From contig NZ_QBUY01000006.1 of the NCBI RefSeq assembly GCF_003121405.1, positions 124,001 through 188,000 on the forward strand: 64,000 nt of DNA, read 5' to 3'. Shown here one piece after another: positions 1-7,889 of this stretch (the stretch's first letter is position 1; each line of letters starts with the position of its first letter). The DNA comes from Paraburkholderia sp. C35 (lineage in GTDB: Bacteria > Pseudomonadota > Gammaproteobacteria > Burkholderiales > Burkholderiaceae). The notes below the pieces were generated by a model that saw only the letters and a list, made by a program, of their open reading frames with translations, had not been told where the DNA came from and ran no database searches. The position numbers and the translations under genes are program-made.

Positions 1-1
1 G

Positions 2-760
2 ATCTTTCTGGGCTACGCGCAACGTATTCTTCAGCTAACAGACGAAAGCCGCAATGCGCTGCTCGATAACGCGTCGCCGCGTGGACAGCTAAGGCTCGGG
101 TCGATGGAAACCACGGCAGCCATACGCCTGCCCAAAGTACTGGCGAAGTACCACGAGCGTTTTCCGCAAGTTCAGTTATCGCTGATGACAGGCACGACGA
201 ATGAACTGATCAAGGCCGTCGAATGTCATCGGCTGGATGGCGCGTTCGTCGGCGGCTTTCATCAGAGTACTTCGCTGCATCAGGAAGAAGTCTTCGAAGA
301 AGAACTGGTGCTGGTGACCGGCATCGAAACCGGCTCGCTGGCTGCGCTCGCGCAGCAGATGTCGGGACAAACCGTGCTCGCCTTCCGGACCGGCTGCTTC
401 TACCGCTCGACACTCGAACACTGGTTCTATCAGGCAGGCATCATTCCGGGCCAGGTGATGGAACTGGGCACGCTGGACGGCATCATGTCGTGCGTCGCGG
501 CGGGAATGGGCATTACCTTGCTGCCGAGATCAGTGGTGGAAGGTCATGGCACACGCCATGATGTGCGCTGTCACGCGCTGCCCGCAGAATTCGCCCATGT
601 GAAAACCGTCTTCATTCGTAGCAGGGATTCGATCGTGACGGCGGCCATGGCTGCGATGATCGATCTCGCACATGAACAGTTCGCGGTGGACGGCGGCGTT
701 CGAAGATTGCCAGATGAACACGTTCTTACGCCGGCGCTAGCCTGTGTGCATGCCGCGTGA
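2..760 (+). CDS. LysR-family transcriptional regulator (5' end outside window)
   Basis: The reading frame is open from base 2, upstream of the first ATG at 104, so the gene starts before the window and lacks its DNA-binding HTH here. What remains is the linker helix (LGYAQRILQLTDESRNALL) followed by the periplasmic-binding-protein-like effector domain, beginning at GQLRLGSMETTAAIRLP and ending with the usual GMGITLLPRSVV segment. That architecture is typical of LysR-type regulators that bind a small co-inducer. The target genes would lie to the left and cannot be seen. The family call is secure; the ligand is unknown. Confidence 0.85.
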   Translation: MFLGYAQRILQLTDESRNALLDNASPRGQLRLGSMETTAAIRLPKVLAKYHERFPQVQLSLMTGTTNELIKAVECHRLDGAFVGGFHQSTSLHQEEVFEEELVLVTGIETGSLAALAQQMSGQTVLAFRTGCFYRSTLEHWFYQAGIIPGQVMELGTLDGIMSCVAAGMGITLLPRSVVEGHGTRHDVRCHALPAEFAHVKTVFIRSRDSIVTAAMAAMIDLAHEQFAVDGGVRRLPDEHVLTPALACVHAA

Positions 761-871
761 CGTTCAACCGGATCAGACTGCGATAGTGGAATAAACATTG
801 ATACGCAGGTGCTCCGCAGGAAAGCGGAATCCATCGTCCGGCTTGCATGCGGAACACCCGGCTCTCGACCG

Positions 872-1135
872 TCACTGATACATCCCGTTCGGCAAGCGGC
901 CATGATAAGGCGTGTCGCGGCAGTGTCCCCACGGACCGAGCCAATATCCCGGCGGGCATGCATAGGTCGAAACAGCCGGCGGCGGCGCATAGACGACGGG
1001 AGCGGAATATCGGCACTGGCCCCATGCGTTGCGCCAGCCTCCCGGTCCGCAGCCTTGCGCCGCTTGCGCCGTACCAATCGAAAACGCCACTGCCGTTGCT
1101 GCTACTGCGAGTGATGCAAGATATTTACTGTTCAC
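872..1135 (-). CDS. Small exported Cys/Gly/Pro-rich protein (GCG_CRPN-like)
   Basis: This 87-residue protein starts at a GTG (1133-1135) preceded by AGGAG six bases away. Residues 1-25 form a signal peptide ending AQA, after which the mature chain begins AQGCGPGG. It carries two related segments, GCGPGGWRNAWGQCR and CPPGYWLGPWGHCR, linked by a Pro/Tyr/Val stretch. This resembles the short GCG_CRPN-type secreted peptides common in Burkholderia and Rhizobiales, whose function is unknown. The cysteine pairs probably form disulphides in the periplasm. Expression may be controlled by the hairpin at 1141-1181. Confident that it is a gene, not what it does. Confidence 0.75.
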   Translation of the reverse strand: MNSKYLASLAVAATAVAFSIGTAQAAQGCGPGGWRNAWGQCRYSAPVVYAPPPAVSTYACPPGYWLGPWGHCRDTPYHGRLPNGMYQ

Positions 1136-1140
1136 GATTC

Positions 1141-1181
1141 GCTCCTGTCGCGTGGTATGAACACTTGTTGTCGACAGGAGC
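1141..1181 (-). promoter_or_regulatory. Hairpin covering the ribosome binding site of the 872-1135 gene
   Basis: On the minus strand GCTCCTGTCG (1181-1172) is followed, after a 21-base loop, by CGACAGGAGC (1150-1141), a perfect 10-bp stem. The 3' arm contains the AGGAG ribosome binding site of the GTG start at 1135. A transcript starting upstream would therefore hide its own translation signal. This suggests translational control (RNA thermometer, protein-binding or sRNA-responsive hairpin). The pairing is seen; the role is inferred. Confidence 0.5.
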
Positions 1182-1227
1182 CATTGTGCAGATCCACTCT
1201 TAGCAAAGAATGAGTGCGCAACGAGTT

Positions 1228-1560
1228 TTACTCCAGGCTATCAACCCTCGCGATATCGGAGCACAGCCACTCCGCCAGTTCGCGAATGGCCATTTCGTTG
1301 CGCGAGAAGAAGACCCATTGGCCCACTTTCTGAGCCTTGATCAGCCCCGCCCGCTCGAGCTGCGACAGATGGACTGACACGGTCGATTGCGACAGTCCGC
1401 TTCGTGCATGCAGCATGCTGACCGACACCGCGCGAAGTGCCGAATACCCGGCTTCCATAAAGTACTCGTCGGGGTTGGCCAGCCATTGCAGTACCTGTCG
1501 TCGATAGGGATGCGCCAACGCACGAATGGCGGCATCGAAATCCATTGTTTGTCCCGTCAT
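1228..1560 (-). CDS. ArsR-family winged-helix regulator
   Basis: A 110-residue single-domain repressor of the ArsR/SmtB type. The N-terminal part (DAAIRALAHPYRRQVLQWL) is the usual first helix of this family, followed by the recognition region SGLSQSTVSVHLSQLERAGLIKA and the beta-wing GQWVFFSRNE. No CxC metal motif is seen, so it is more likely a non-metal sensor. I chose the ATG at 1560, with GGAG nine bases upstream; a TTG at 1575 and an ATG at 1566 are possible. It lies 55 bases behind the acetolactate synthase gene on the same strand, so the two could be cotranscribed. Confidence 0.8.
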   Translation of the reverse strand: MTGQTMDFDAAIRALAHPYRRQVLQWLANPDEYFMEAGYSALRAVSVSMLHARSGLSQSTVSVHLSQLERAGLIKAQKVGQWVFFSRNEMAIRELAEWLCSDIARVDSLE

Positions 1561-1614
1561 GCTCATCTGCTCCAAAAACGGATGCTGCCTGATTGAATGC
1601 CTCGGCGAGCGCCG

Positions 1615-3480
1615 TCAGAACATGTCCGCAGCCGGTTGACGTCCCGCGCGCTCGCCACGCGCATCAGGATGGCTCCGCGAAGGAATGAATGGTCCCGTGA
1701 TCATGGTCGCGTAACTCTGACCGGGTCCCACCATCGGATAGACATCGGCATTCTGGTCGATCATGACTTCGAGGAAGGCCGGTCCATCGAAATCAAGAAA
1801 GGCTCTGAGTTTGCCGTCCAGTTCGTCGATCGTCTCGACACGACTGGCGAATTCGAATCCATCCGCCCGCGCCGCCATCACGAAGTCCTTGCGATGAAGC
1901 GTCTTGTCGCTCACGCACAGCCGCCCCTCGTAGTACAGATGCTGCCATTGCCGGATCATGCCGTCGCCCAGATTGTTGAGCAGCAGTACCTTGACGGGCA
2001 CAGCGTAGGTACTCGCGGTTTCCAGCTCACCGATGTTCATGCGAATGCTGCCGTCACCATCGATATCGATCACCACGGCATCCGGCCGCGCGAATTGAGC
2101 ACCGATTGCTGCGGGCAAACCGAATCCCATGGTGCCCATGCTGCCGGACGTCAGAAAGCTGCGCGGCTCGACGAAATCGAAAAACTGCGCAGCCCACATC
2201 TGATGCTGGCCGACACCTGTGGTAACGATCGCTTTGCCGCCCGTCATGTCGCCAAGCCGTTCGATCACATACTGAGGTTGGATCGATTCGCTCTTCCGGT
2301 CGTAATTCATGCCGTATTTCTGCTTGAGATCCTGCACATGGTCGAGCCATTCAGAGGGCGCCTGTATCTCACGGCTCGACACCATCAGAGACAGAAGCGC
2401 TTCTCGCGCATCGCCTATGTGCGTCCAGTGCGCCCGCTTGACCTTGTTGATCTCCGCCTCGTCGATGTCGATGTGCGCGACGTAGCGTGCGCGAGGCGCA
2501 AATGCCTCGGGGCGTCCGCCCGCGACGCGATCATCGAACCGCGCGCCCACGGCGATGAGGAAATCGCAATCTTCGACCGCGTAGTTCGCACAGGCGGCGC
2601 CGTGCATGCCAAGCATGCCAAGCGACAGTTCATGTTTCACGGAAAGCGCACCCAGCCCCATCAGACTGTTGACGACAGGAATGCAGTAGCGCTCGGCGAA
2701 CTGCCGCAGTTCGCTCGCGGCATTCGCAGCGATCACACCACCGCCGACATACAGCAGCGGCCGCTTGCTCTGCGCGAGCAGATCGAAGAACGTCGTGCGC
2801 TTCGCTTCATCGAGATCCGCGCCTTTGGCAACCATTCGCAACCGATCCGAATAGCCGCGAAAGGTCAGCGTTCCACGCCCCTTGTACGTGCCCATCCAGT
2901 TCTGGACGTCCTTCGGTACATCGACCACCACAGGTCCGGGCCGCCCCGTGCGCGCGATTTCAAAGGCCGCCCGCAGCGTTTGCTCCAGCTTCTCCGGATC
3001 GGTGACGAGGAAGACCTGTTTCGCGCATGCCGACATGATGTTGAAAACGGGTGCCTCCTGAAACGCATCGGTGCCGATCACGGCGCGCGGCACCTGTCCG
3101 CATATCAGCACGACAGGGACCGAATCGCCGTTGCAGTCGGCGATAGGCGTCACAGCGTTGGTCGCACCCGGCCCTGACGTCACCATGAATACGCCGACCT
3201 TGCCGCTTGCGCGCGCGTAACCCGCTGCCATAAAGCCCGCTGCCTGCTCGTTGGCAGGAACGACCAGCTTGATCTGATGTTTGGGATCGTTCCGATGCGC
3301 TTCGTTGAAACGGAACACGGCATCGTACGTTGGCAGGATCGCGCCGCCGCTGTATCCGAACAGCGTATCGACGCCCTGCTCGCTGATCACGCGCAGGATG
3401 ATGTCGGCACCCGACATGCGTTCGCCAGCATCATCGGCGTACTGAAGGACTTGTGCAGCGGTGTTTGGGTTGCGGGTCAT
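1615..3480 (-). CDS. Acetolactate synthase large (catalytic) subunit paralogue, orphan
   Basis: A 621-residue thiamine-diphosphate enzyme of the acetohydroxyacid synthase family, which condenses two pyruvates, or pyruvate and 2-oxobutyrate. The ThDP N-terminal domain starts near residue 22 (MSGADIILRVISEQGVDTLFGY). The catalytic Glu lies in PANEQAAGFMAAGYARASGKVG (about residue 78), where most homologues read RHEQ. The central FAD-binding-type domain follows, then the ThDP motif GDGSIRMNIGELETA. The start at 3480 is chosen because the extra 79 codons upstream have no family similarity. No ilvN regulatory subunit is adjacent, unlike biosynthetic ilvBN. A divergent GlxA regulator and a downstream ArsR gene suggest a specialised role. 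Confidence 0.85.
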   Translation of the reverse strand: MTRNPNTAAQVLQYADDAGERMSGADIILRVISEQGVDTLFGYSGGAILPTYDAVFRFNEAHRNDPKHQIKLVVPANEQAAGFMAAGYARASGKVGVFMVTSGPGATNAVTPIADCNGDSVPVVLICGQVPRAVIGTDAFQEAPVFNIMSACAKQVFLVTDPEKLEQTLRAAFEIARTGRPGPVVVDVPKDVQNWMGTYKGRGTLTFRGYSDRLRMVAKGADLDEAKRTTFFDLLAQSKRPLLYVGGGVIAANAASELRQFAERYCIPVVNSLMGLGALSVKHELSLGMLGMHGAACANYAVEDCDFLIAVGARFDDRVAGGRPEAFAPRARYVAHIDIDEAEINKVKRAHWTHIGDAREALLSLMVSSREIQAPSEWLDHVQDLKQKYGMNYDRKSESIQPQYVIERLGDMTGGKAIVTTGVGQHQMWAAQFFDFVEPRSFLTSGSMGTMGFGLPAAIGAQFARPDAVVIDIDGDGSIRMNIGELETASTYAVPVKVLLLNNLGDGMIRQWQHLYYEGRLCVSDKTLHRKDFVMAARADGFEFASRVETIDELDGKLRAFLDFDGPAFLEVMIDQNADVYPMVGPGQSYATMITGPFIPSRSHPDARGERAGRQPAADMF

Positions 3481-3789
3481 GGTTGTCTCGAATGGGAAAC
3501 GGGCGTGCGTTATCCGCACGTCCGTTTCAAAGGCCAATATCCCTTCCAACTCGAGAACAATGTATGTTCGACACCAGTTTGCGGAGAATCGGCATGACGG
3601 GTTCACCGTGCATTGCCGGCTCGTCCAGCACGCTTGTGATGTGCACCGGAAGAATTGCGAAGGCTTCGCTTCTATTGTGACAACGGGCGCGCTCACAAGC
3701 GCGTCTGAGAGCGTCATTCACGGGCCAAAGAGTTGCCGTTTCTGGTCATCGCTTTCGACGTCTTTCTGGTGCACTATTCAAACCATGCG

Positions 3790-3824
3790 ATGTGCCGGCA
3801 CATAGAAAACTGCGTATGCAGTTT
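3790..3824. promoter_or_regulatory. Two adjacent perfect palindromes in a divergent promoter
   Basis: Between the acetolactate synthase start (3480, minus) and the GlxA-type gene (4012, plus) lie ATGTGCCGGCACAT (3790-3803), a perfect 14-bp palindrome, and AAACTGC-GTAT-GCAGTTT (3807-3824), a perfect 7-bp inverted repeat only three bases further on. Nothing else resembling a gene is seen in the 531-base gap. They are good operator candidates, possibly for the GlxA-type regulator itself. Confidence 0.45.
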
Positions 3825-4011
3825 CTGAAAATAAAGCCATTCGATTTGCAAACCTGATAATCCGGAAAGAGTACCTGTGACATTTTCCGCCAGCGCCACA
3901 GTTCCCCCAGATTCTTACGATAAGCTGATCGGCTGCACGTTGCGTCGGGTTCTGGTAATCGAGAGACGCGAACGGCGTGCCGTTATGCCGTTAGTCAATG
4001 AAGGTCACGAA

Positions 4012-5007
4012 ATGAAAGTCGCGGTTGTCATATTCGATGGCGTGCAAGCGCTGGACGTCGCCGGTCCACTCGACGTATTCGCCGAAGCCAATACGTTTCT
4101 GCCCGCGCATCAGCACTATCAGATCTCATTCGTCGGATATGAGGCGGGCATGATCACGGCTTCCAACGGCATGCAGATTGCCGTTCCTTTCGGCTATGAA
4201 GCCTTCGACTCGCAATGTGATCTGCTGCTGATTGCAGGCGGACCACAGTTGCCCGACTTCCGGCCGCCCGCTGCATTTCTCGACTGGCTGCGGCGTCAGG
4301 CACAGGGCGCGATGCGCTATGGCTCCGTCTGCAATGGCGCGTTCCTGCTCGCGCATGCGGGGCTGCTCGATAGCCGCGAGGTCACGACACATTGGGCCGA
4401 AGCGGATCGTCTCGCCGACGACTTTCCCCAGGCATGCGTGCAACCAGACAGGATCTTTATCCGCGACGGCCGTCTCTTCACGTCGGCGGGTGTCACGGCG
4501 GGCATCGATCTATGCCTGTCGCTCGTGGCCGAAGATCATGGACACGAACTGGCCGTGCGCGTCGCGAAGCGCCTCGTGGTCTACATCCAGCGCGAAGGTG
4601 GCCAGTCGCAATACAGCCCATACGTGGGCGTGCGCAAGGACGAGGATCCCATTATCGGCAAGGTGCAACGCTACGTGATGGATCACATCACGGACGTGCT
4701 TTCCATCGAGCAACTGGCCAGTGCCGTTTCCGTGAGCCGGCGTACGTTCTCCCGCCTGTTTGCCAGGTATGCAAAAGTGACGCCATCGGCATTTGTCGAA
4801 CAGGTCCGCGTGGATACCGCGAGAAAGCTGCTCGAAGAATCCGACGTGCCGCTCAAGACGGTCGCGTTCAAGTGCGGCTTTCATAGCGCCACACATATGC
4901 GCACGACGTTTGCCCGGCGTCTGAACGTGACGCCCAAGCAATATCGTCAACGCTTTCGCGGTACGGTGGACGAGCCAACGCTCGAACTGGATGCCATAGG
5001 AGAATGA
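4012..5007 (+). CDS. GlxA-family regulator (DJ-1/PfpI domain plus AraC HTH)
   Basis: A 331-residue protein. Residues 1-190 form a DJ-1/PfpI class I glutamine-amidotransferase-like domain (MKVAVVIFDGVQALDVAGPLD; the nucleophile-elbow region reads YGSVCNGAFLLAHAGLLDSR). A C-terminal AraC/XylS double HTH (about 225-320) includes IEQLASAVSVSRRTFSRLF and KTVAFKCGFHSATHMRTTF. The ATG at 4012 is preferred because GAAGG precedes it and family homology begins there; the frame is open back to 3877. It overlaps the following glycosylase gene by four bases (ATGA). Family members usually activate adjacent catabolic genes; the divergent acetolactate synthase is the obvious candidate target. Confidence 0.85.
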   Translation: MKVAVVIFDGVQALDVAGPLDVFAEANTFLPAHQHYQISFVGYEAGMITASNGMQIAVPFGYEAFDSQCDLLLIAGGPQLPDFRPPAAFLDWLRRQAQGAMRYGSVCNGAFLLAHAGLLDSREVTTHWAEADRLADDFPQACVQPDRIFIRDGRLFTSAGVTAGIDLCLSLVAEDHGHELAVRVAKRLVVYIQREGGQSQYSPYVGVRKDEDPIIGKVQRYVMDHITDVLSIEQLASAVSVSRRTFSRLFARYAKVTPSAFVEQVRVDTARKLLEESDVPLKTVAFKCGFHSATHMRTTFARRLNVTPKQYRQRFRGTVDEPTLELDAIGE

Positions 5008-5558
5008 GTGGCATGACTCACGCCGATGCGCCCGATGGGCTTGCAGATATTCTTGAACCCGGCTTGTCCGTGGTCTTTTGCGGAATCAACCCGGGTTTGC
5101 GCGCTGCGGCATCGGGCCAGCACTTCGCCGGGCGCGGCAACCGGTTCTGGCGCACGCTTCATCTTGCGGGATTCACCCGCGAACAGCTAAGCCCGGAAGA
5201 CGGCCCTTTCCTGCTCGAATACGGGTATGGATTGACTACGGCCGTTGCGCGTCCGACGGCCCGCGCCGAACAGTTGTCACGTGAGGAAATCAAGGCGGCC
5301 GGCGCGGAGTTCGAGCGGAAGATCGCTCGCTATGCCCCGCGCTACATCGCCTTTCTCGGCAAGATGGCTGTTGCCGAACTGATCGGCAAACGCGATGTCG
5401 GCTGGGGTCTGCAGTCAGTGACGTTTGGCGGCGCACGCATCTGGGTGCTGCCGAATCCTAGCGGCCTGAATCGCGCATTCAGTCAGGATGCGCTGGTGTC
5501 CGCCTATCGCGAGCTTCGTCTGGCTGTCGTGCCGGAGCGGAGCGCGTCCATCCGTTGA
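5004..5558 (+). CDS. mug: G/U (T) mismatch-specific uracil-DNA glycosylase
   Basis: A 184-residue protein with both signature motifs of the Mug/TDG family: VVFCGINPGLRAAASG near residue 25, holding the catalytic-site Asn of GINPG, and LPNPSGLNRAF near residue 150. It removes uracil or ethenocytosine from mismatched duplex DNA in base-excision repair. Start codons at 5004 and 5013 are both possible; the first forms an ATGA overlap with the upstream GlxA-type regulator, so the two are translationally coupled. This is an unusual neighbour for a repair gene. Confidence 0.9.
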   Translation: MSGMTHADAPDGLADILEPGLSVVFCGINPGLRAAASGQHFAGRGNRFWRTLHLAGFTREQLSPEDGPFLLEYGYGLTTAVARPTARAEQLSREEIKAAGAEFERKIARYAPRYIAFLGKMAVAELIGKRDVGWGLQSVTFGGARIWVLPNPSGLNRAFSQDALVSAYRELRLAVVPERSASIR

Positions 5559-5600
5559 CGGCGGACGCGCCTGCGCATATTTCCGGCCACGACACTGCCG

Positions 5601-5801
5601 TCATGCTTCAAGAATGGCGACGTTGTAGTCTTCATCGTGAAACGCGACGAAGAATTCTTCGGGCATCAGCCAGGAATCGACTGAAACCGTATTTGCACCG
5701 ACGTTGACATCGACTTTCGCCTCATCATCGACACTTTTCATTGCACGTTCAATCCTGGAAATATCATCCGAATGGATTGTTTCTTTTATCGAGAATCTCA
5801 T
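5601..5801 (-). CDS. Heavy-metal-associated-domain-like protein lacking CxxC
   Basis: A 66-residue protein whose length and pattern (MRFSIKETIHSDDISRIERAMKSVD, then VDVNVGANTVSVDS, then a final FVAFHDEDYNVAILEA) follow the beta-alpha-beta-beta-alpha-beta fold of copper-chaperone HMA domains. The metal-binding MxCxxC loop is replaced by IHSDD, so copper binding by the usual route is unlikely. Local base composition is lower in GC than its neighbours. No operon partner is visible. The fold assignment is by eye and moderately sure. Confidence 0.55.
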   Translation of the reverse strand: MRFSIKETIHSDDISRIERAMKSVDDEAKVDVNVGANTVSVDSWLMPEEFFVAFHDEDYNVAILEA

Positions 5802-5999
5802 TTTCGCTCACCAATCAATAACGGTTAAATCAATATTGCCCGTCGAATAGTTTTCGACCTGAACTGATTTTATCCAGCGCCCTGTTTTCCGTCGATGCGG
5901 GTAAAACAACTATGTGTTTCAGTTTCAGCATCCTTTGCCCCGCGTAGCGCAGCCAGATAAAACCTGCTCTACATCTCCTTCATATAGGACTTCTGTCGC

Positions 6000-6137
6000 A
6001 TGAGCGAAACGCCTGTTCGCAGGCATCCTTATGACGATATCGCCCAATTGAACAAATGGAAAAAGACAATTTCCATTTGCCGGCGTAAAGCCTTTGAAAA
6101 AGCGCTATTGGCCAGATTGTCGAATGAAATGGCCTGA
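6000..6137 (+). CDS. Possible 45-residue basic small protein in an AT-richer gap
   Basis: Within the gap 5802-6284 an ATG at 6000, with AGGA about 10 bases upstream, opens a 45-codon frame (MSETPVRRHPYDDIAQLNKWKKT...) ending at TGA 6135-6137. The product would be basic (several Arg/Lys) with no signal peptide. There is no recognisable family, and the gap is unusually AT-rich, so this may be chance. The rest of the gap holds only the presumed promoter of the efflux operon. Confidence 0.2.
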   Translation: MSETPVRRHPYDDIAQLNKWKKTISICRRKAFEKALLARLSNEMA

Positions 6138-6284
6138 AACGTTACATACGTCTGCTTCAAGAACTTCGACTCGAATCCTAGAATCATTCACATCGCACAG
6201 TGAAGAAAGTGCGTGAATTCATGGTTAATTAACTATGTAAATGGCCGACCAGTCATTTGAATGCAATTTACCGAGCGAATCCTC

Positions 6285-7877
6285 ATGACGATTGCCCAAC
6301 CTCCGACGACACAACCGGCCACGCCCGTCGCCGCGCCGACGCCCGCGCAACCGGCACCCTCGCAGGCCACGCTGTCGATACGTGTGGGCATCGGTCTGGT
6401 TGGGATGTTGCTTGCGTCGCTGCTGGCCATCGTCAACGAGCAGGTCACTGCGCTCGCCATGAACGACATCCGCGGCGCACTCTCGATCGGCCATGACGAC
6501 GGCAGCTGGCTGACCGTGCTCTTCGAAGCCGCGAATGTCACGACGATGATCTTCGCGCCATGGTTCGGGATCACGTTCACCTTGAAGCGGTTCACGATTG
6601 CAGCCGTCGTCGCCACGATGGTGTTCGGCTTTCTTTGTCCCCTCGCGCCGAACCTGCCGGCGTTCTATGTGCTGCGGGTGCTTCAGGGCATCGCGGGCGG
6701 TTGCCTGCCGCCCATGCTGATCATCGTCGCGCTGCGCTATCTGCCGCCCAAAATCAAACTGTACGGCCTCGCAGGCTATGCGCTGACAGCGACCTTCGGC
6801 CCCAGCATCGGCACGCCGCTCGCGGCGTTGTGGACGGAGTATGTGAGCTGGAAAATGGCGTTCTGGCAGACCGTACCGTTCGGCTTGCTGAGCTGTGCAG
6901 CGATCCAGTACGGACTGCCGCAAGATCCAGTCAAGCTGGAACGATTCGCGTCGTTCAACTGGACGGGCGTGCTGACGGGTGGCCCGGCTGTCGCGATGCT
7001 GGTGATGGGTCTGTTGCAGGGCGACCGTCTCGACTGGCTGAATTCCTCTTTTATCTGCGTGACGCTTTTTGGCGGCGCACTGCTTCTCGTCGTGTTCCTG
7101 ATCAACGAGTGGTATGCCGCCGTGCCTTTCTTCAAGCTGCAACTGCTGTATCGCAGGAATTTCTCGCATGGATTGTCCACGCTGGTGGGCGCCGTGATGC
7201 TGCTGGTCGGCGTGGCCGCAATTCCCGCGCAGTTTCTCGCGAAGGTCCACACATACCGGCCGCTGCAAACGGCGCCGCTCGCTCTGCTGGTGGCCATTCC
7301 CCTGCTCATTGCGCTGCCCCTGACTGCCGCTCTTCTGAATCTTCGCCGGGTCGACTCGCGATGGATCATGGCGTTCGGACTGTCGCTCGTCGCCACGACA
7401 TGCTTTCTCGGCAGCGTCATGACTTCCGAGTGGATCCGCGAGAACTTCTACTGGCTTCAATCGTTGCAGATCATCGCGCAGCCGATGGTGATCATGGCGA
7501 TCCTGATGGGCGTGACGACTGGCCTGCCGCCGACGGAAGGCCCCTTTGCCTCGGCGATGTTCAACACCGTCAAGTCATTCTCCGCCGTGGCGGCGACGGC
7601 ATTGATCGATGGCCTCGGCACTTCACGCGAGCACTTTCATTCGAGCATGCTGGTCGATCACCTCGGCAACAACGCGTTGATCTCGAGTCAGAGCATCGAC
7701 GCGGCCCATGGTCTCGGCGAGCTCGCACATCGCATTCACGAACAGGCGGTGGTGCTCACTTCCGCCGATCTCTACCGCGTGATGGGCCTGATCGCCATCG
7801 CCGTTCTGCTGCTCGTTCCCGTGCTGCCCGTGCGTATCTATCCGCCGTGGAGCACGACACCGCCCTCCAACCGCTAA
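6285..7877 (+). CDS. MFS drug efflux pump, DHA2 (EmrB-like) family
   Basis: A membrane protein of about 530 residues with roughly 14 hydrophobic segments, of the EmrB/QacA (DHA2) type, that would export toxic organic compounds with proton influx. The cytoplasmic N-terminus is Pro/Ala/Thr-rich. The first helices (GIGLVGMLLASLLAIVNEQVTALA) and motif C-like RVLQGIAGGCLPPMLIIVAL are clear. I chose the ATG at 6285; an in-frame ATG eight codons earlier lacks a ribosome binding site. It heads an operon with an HlyD adaptor 12 bases downstream and a NodT-type outer-membrane channel, making a complete tripartite pump. The substrate cannot be told from sequence, and no regulator gene is adjacent. Confidence 0.88.
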   Translation: MTIAQPPTTQPATPVAAPTPAQPAPSQATLSIRVGIGLVGMLLASLLAIVNEQVTALAMNDIRGALSIGHDDGSWLTVLFEAANVTTMIFAPWFGITFTLKRFTIAAVVATMVFGFLCPLAPNLPAFYVLRVLQGIAGGCLPPMLIIVALRYLPPKIKLYGLAGYALTATFGPSIGTPLAALWTEYVSWKMAFWQTVPFGLLSCAAIQYGLPQDPVKLERFASFNWTGVLTGGPAVAMLVMGLLQGDRLDWLNSSFICVTLFGGALLLVVFLINEWYAAVPFFKLQLLYRRNFSHGLSTLVGAVMLLVGVAAIPAQFLAKVHTYRPLQTAPLALLVAIPLLIALPLTAALLNLRRVDSRWIMAFGLSLVATTCFLGSVMTSEWIRENFYWLQSLQIIAQPMVIMAILMGVTTGLPPTEGPFASAMFNTVKSFSAVAATALIDGLGTSREHFHSSMLVDHLGNNALISSQSIDAAHGLGELAHRIHEQAVVLTSADLYRVMGLIAIAVLLLVPVLPVRIYPPWSTTPPSNR

Positions 7878-7889
7878 CCGTCGATTGCC

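Noticed and set aside
1597..3177. A 526-codon plus-strand frame opposite the acetolactate synthase gene
   Set aside because: Antisense shadow of a strongly conserved enzyme; no ribosome binding site or domain.
3481..3717. A 79-codon extension of the acetolactate synthase
   Set aside because: Cys/Arg/Ser-rich sequence without family similarity; ATG 3480 gives the expected start.
6150..6190. A tRNA-like T-arm in the gap before the efflux operon
   Set aside because: Only a loosely similar GACTCGAATCC segment is present; no acceptor stem, D-arm or anticodon arm could be built.
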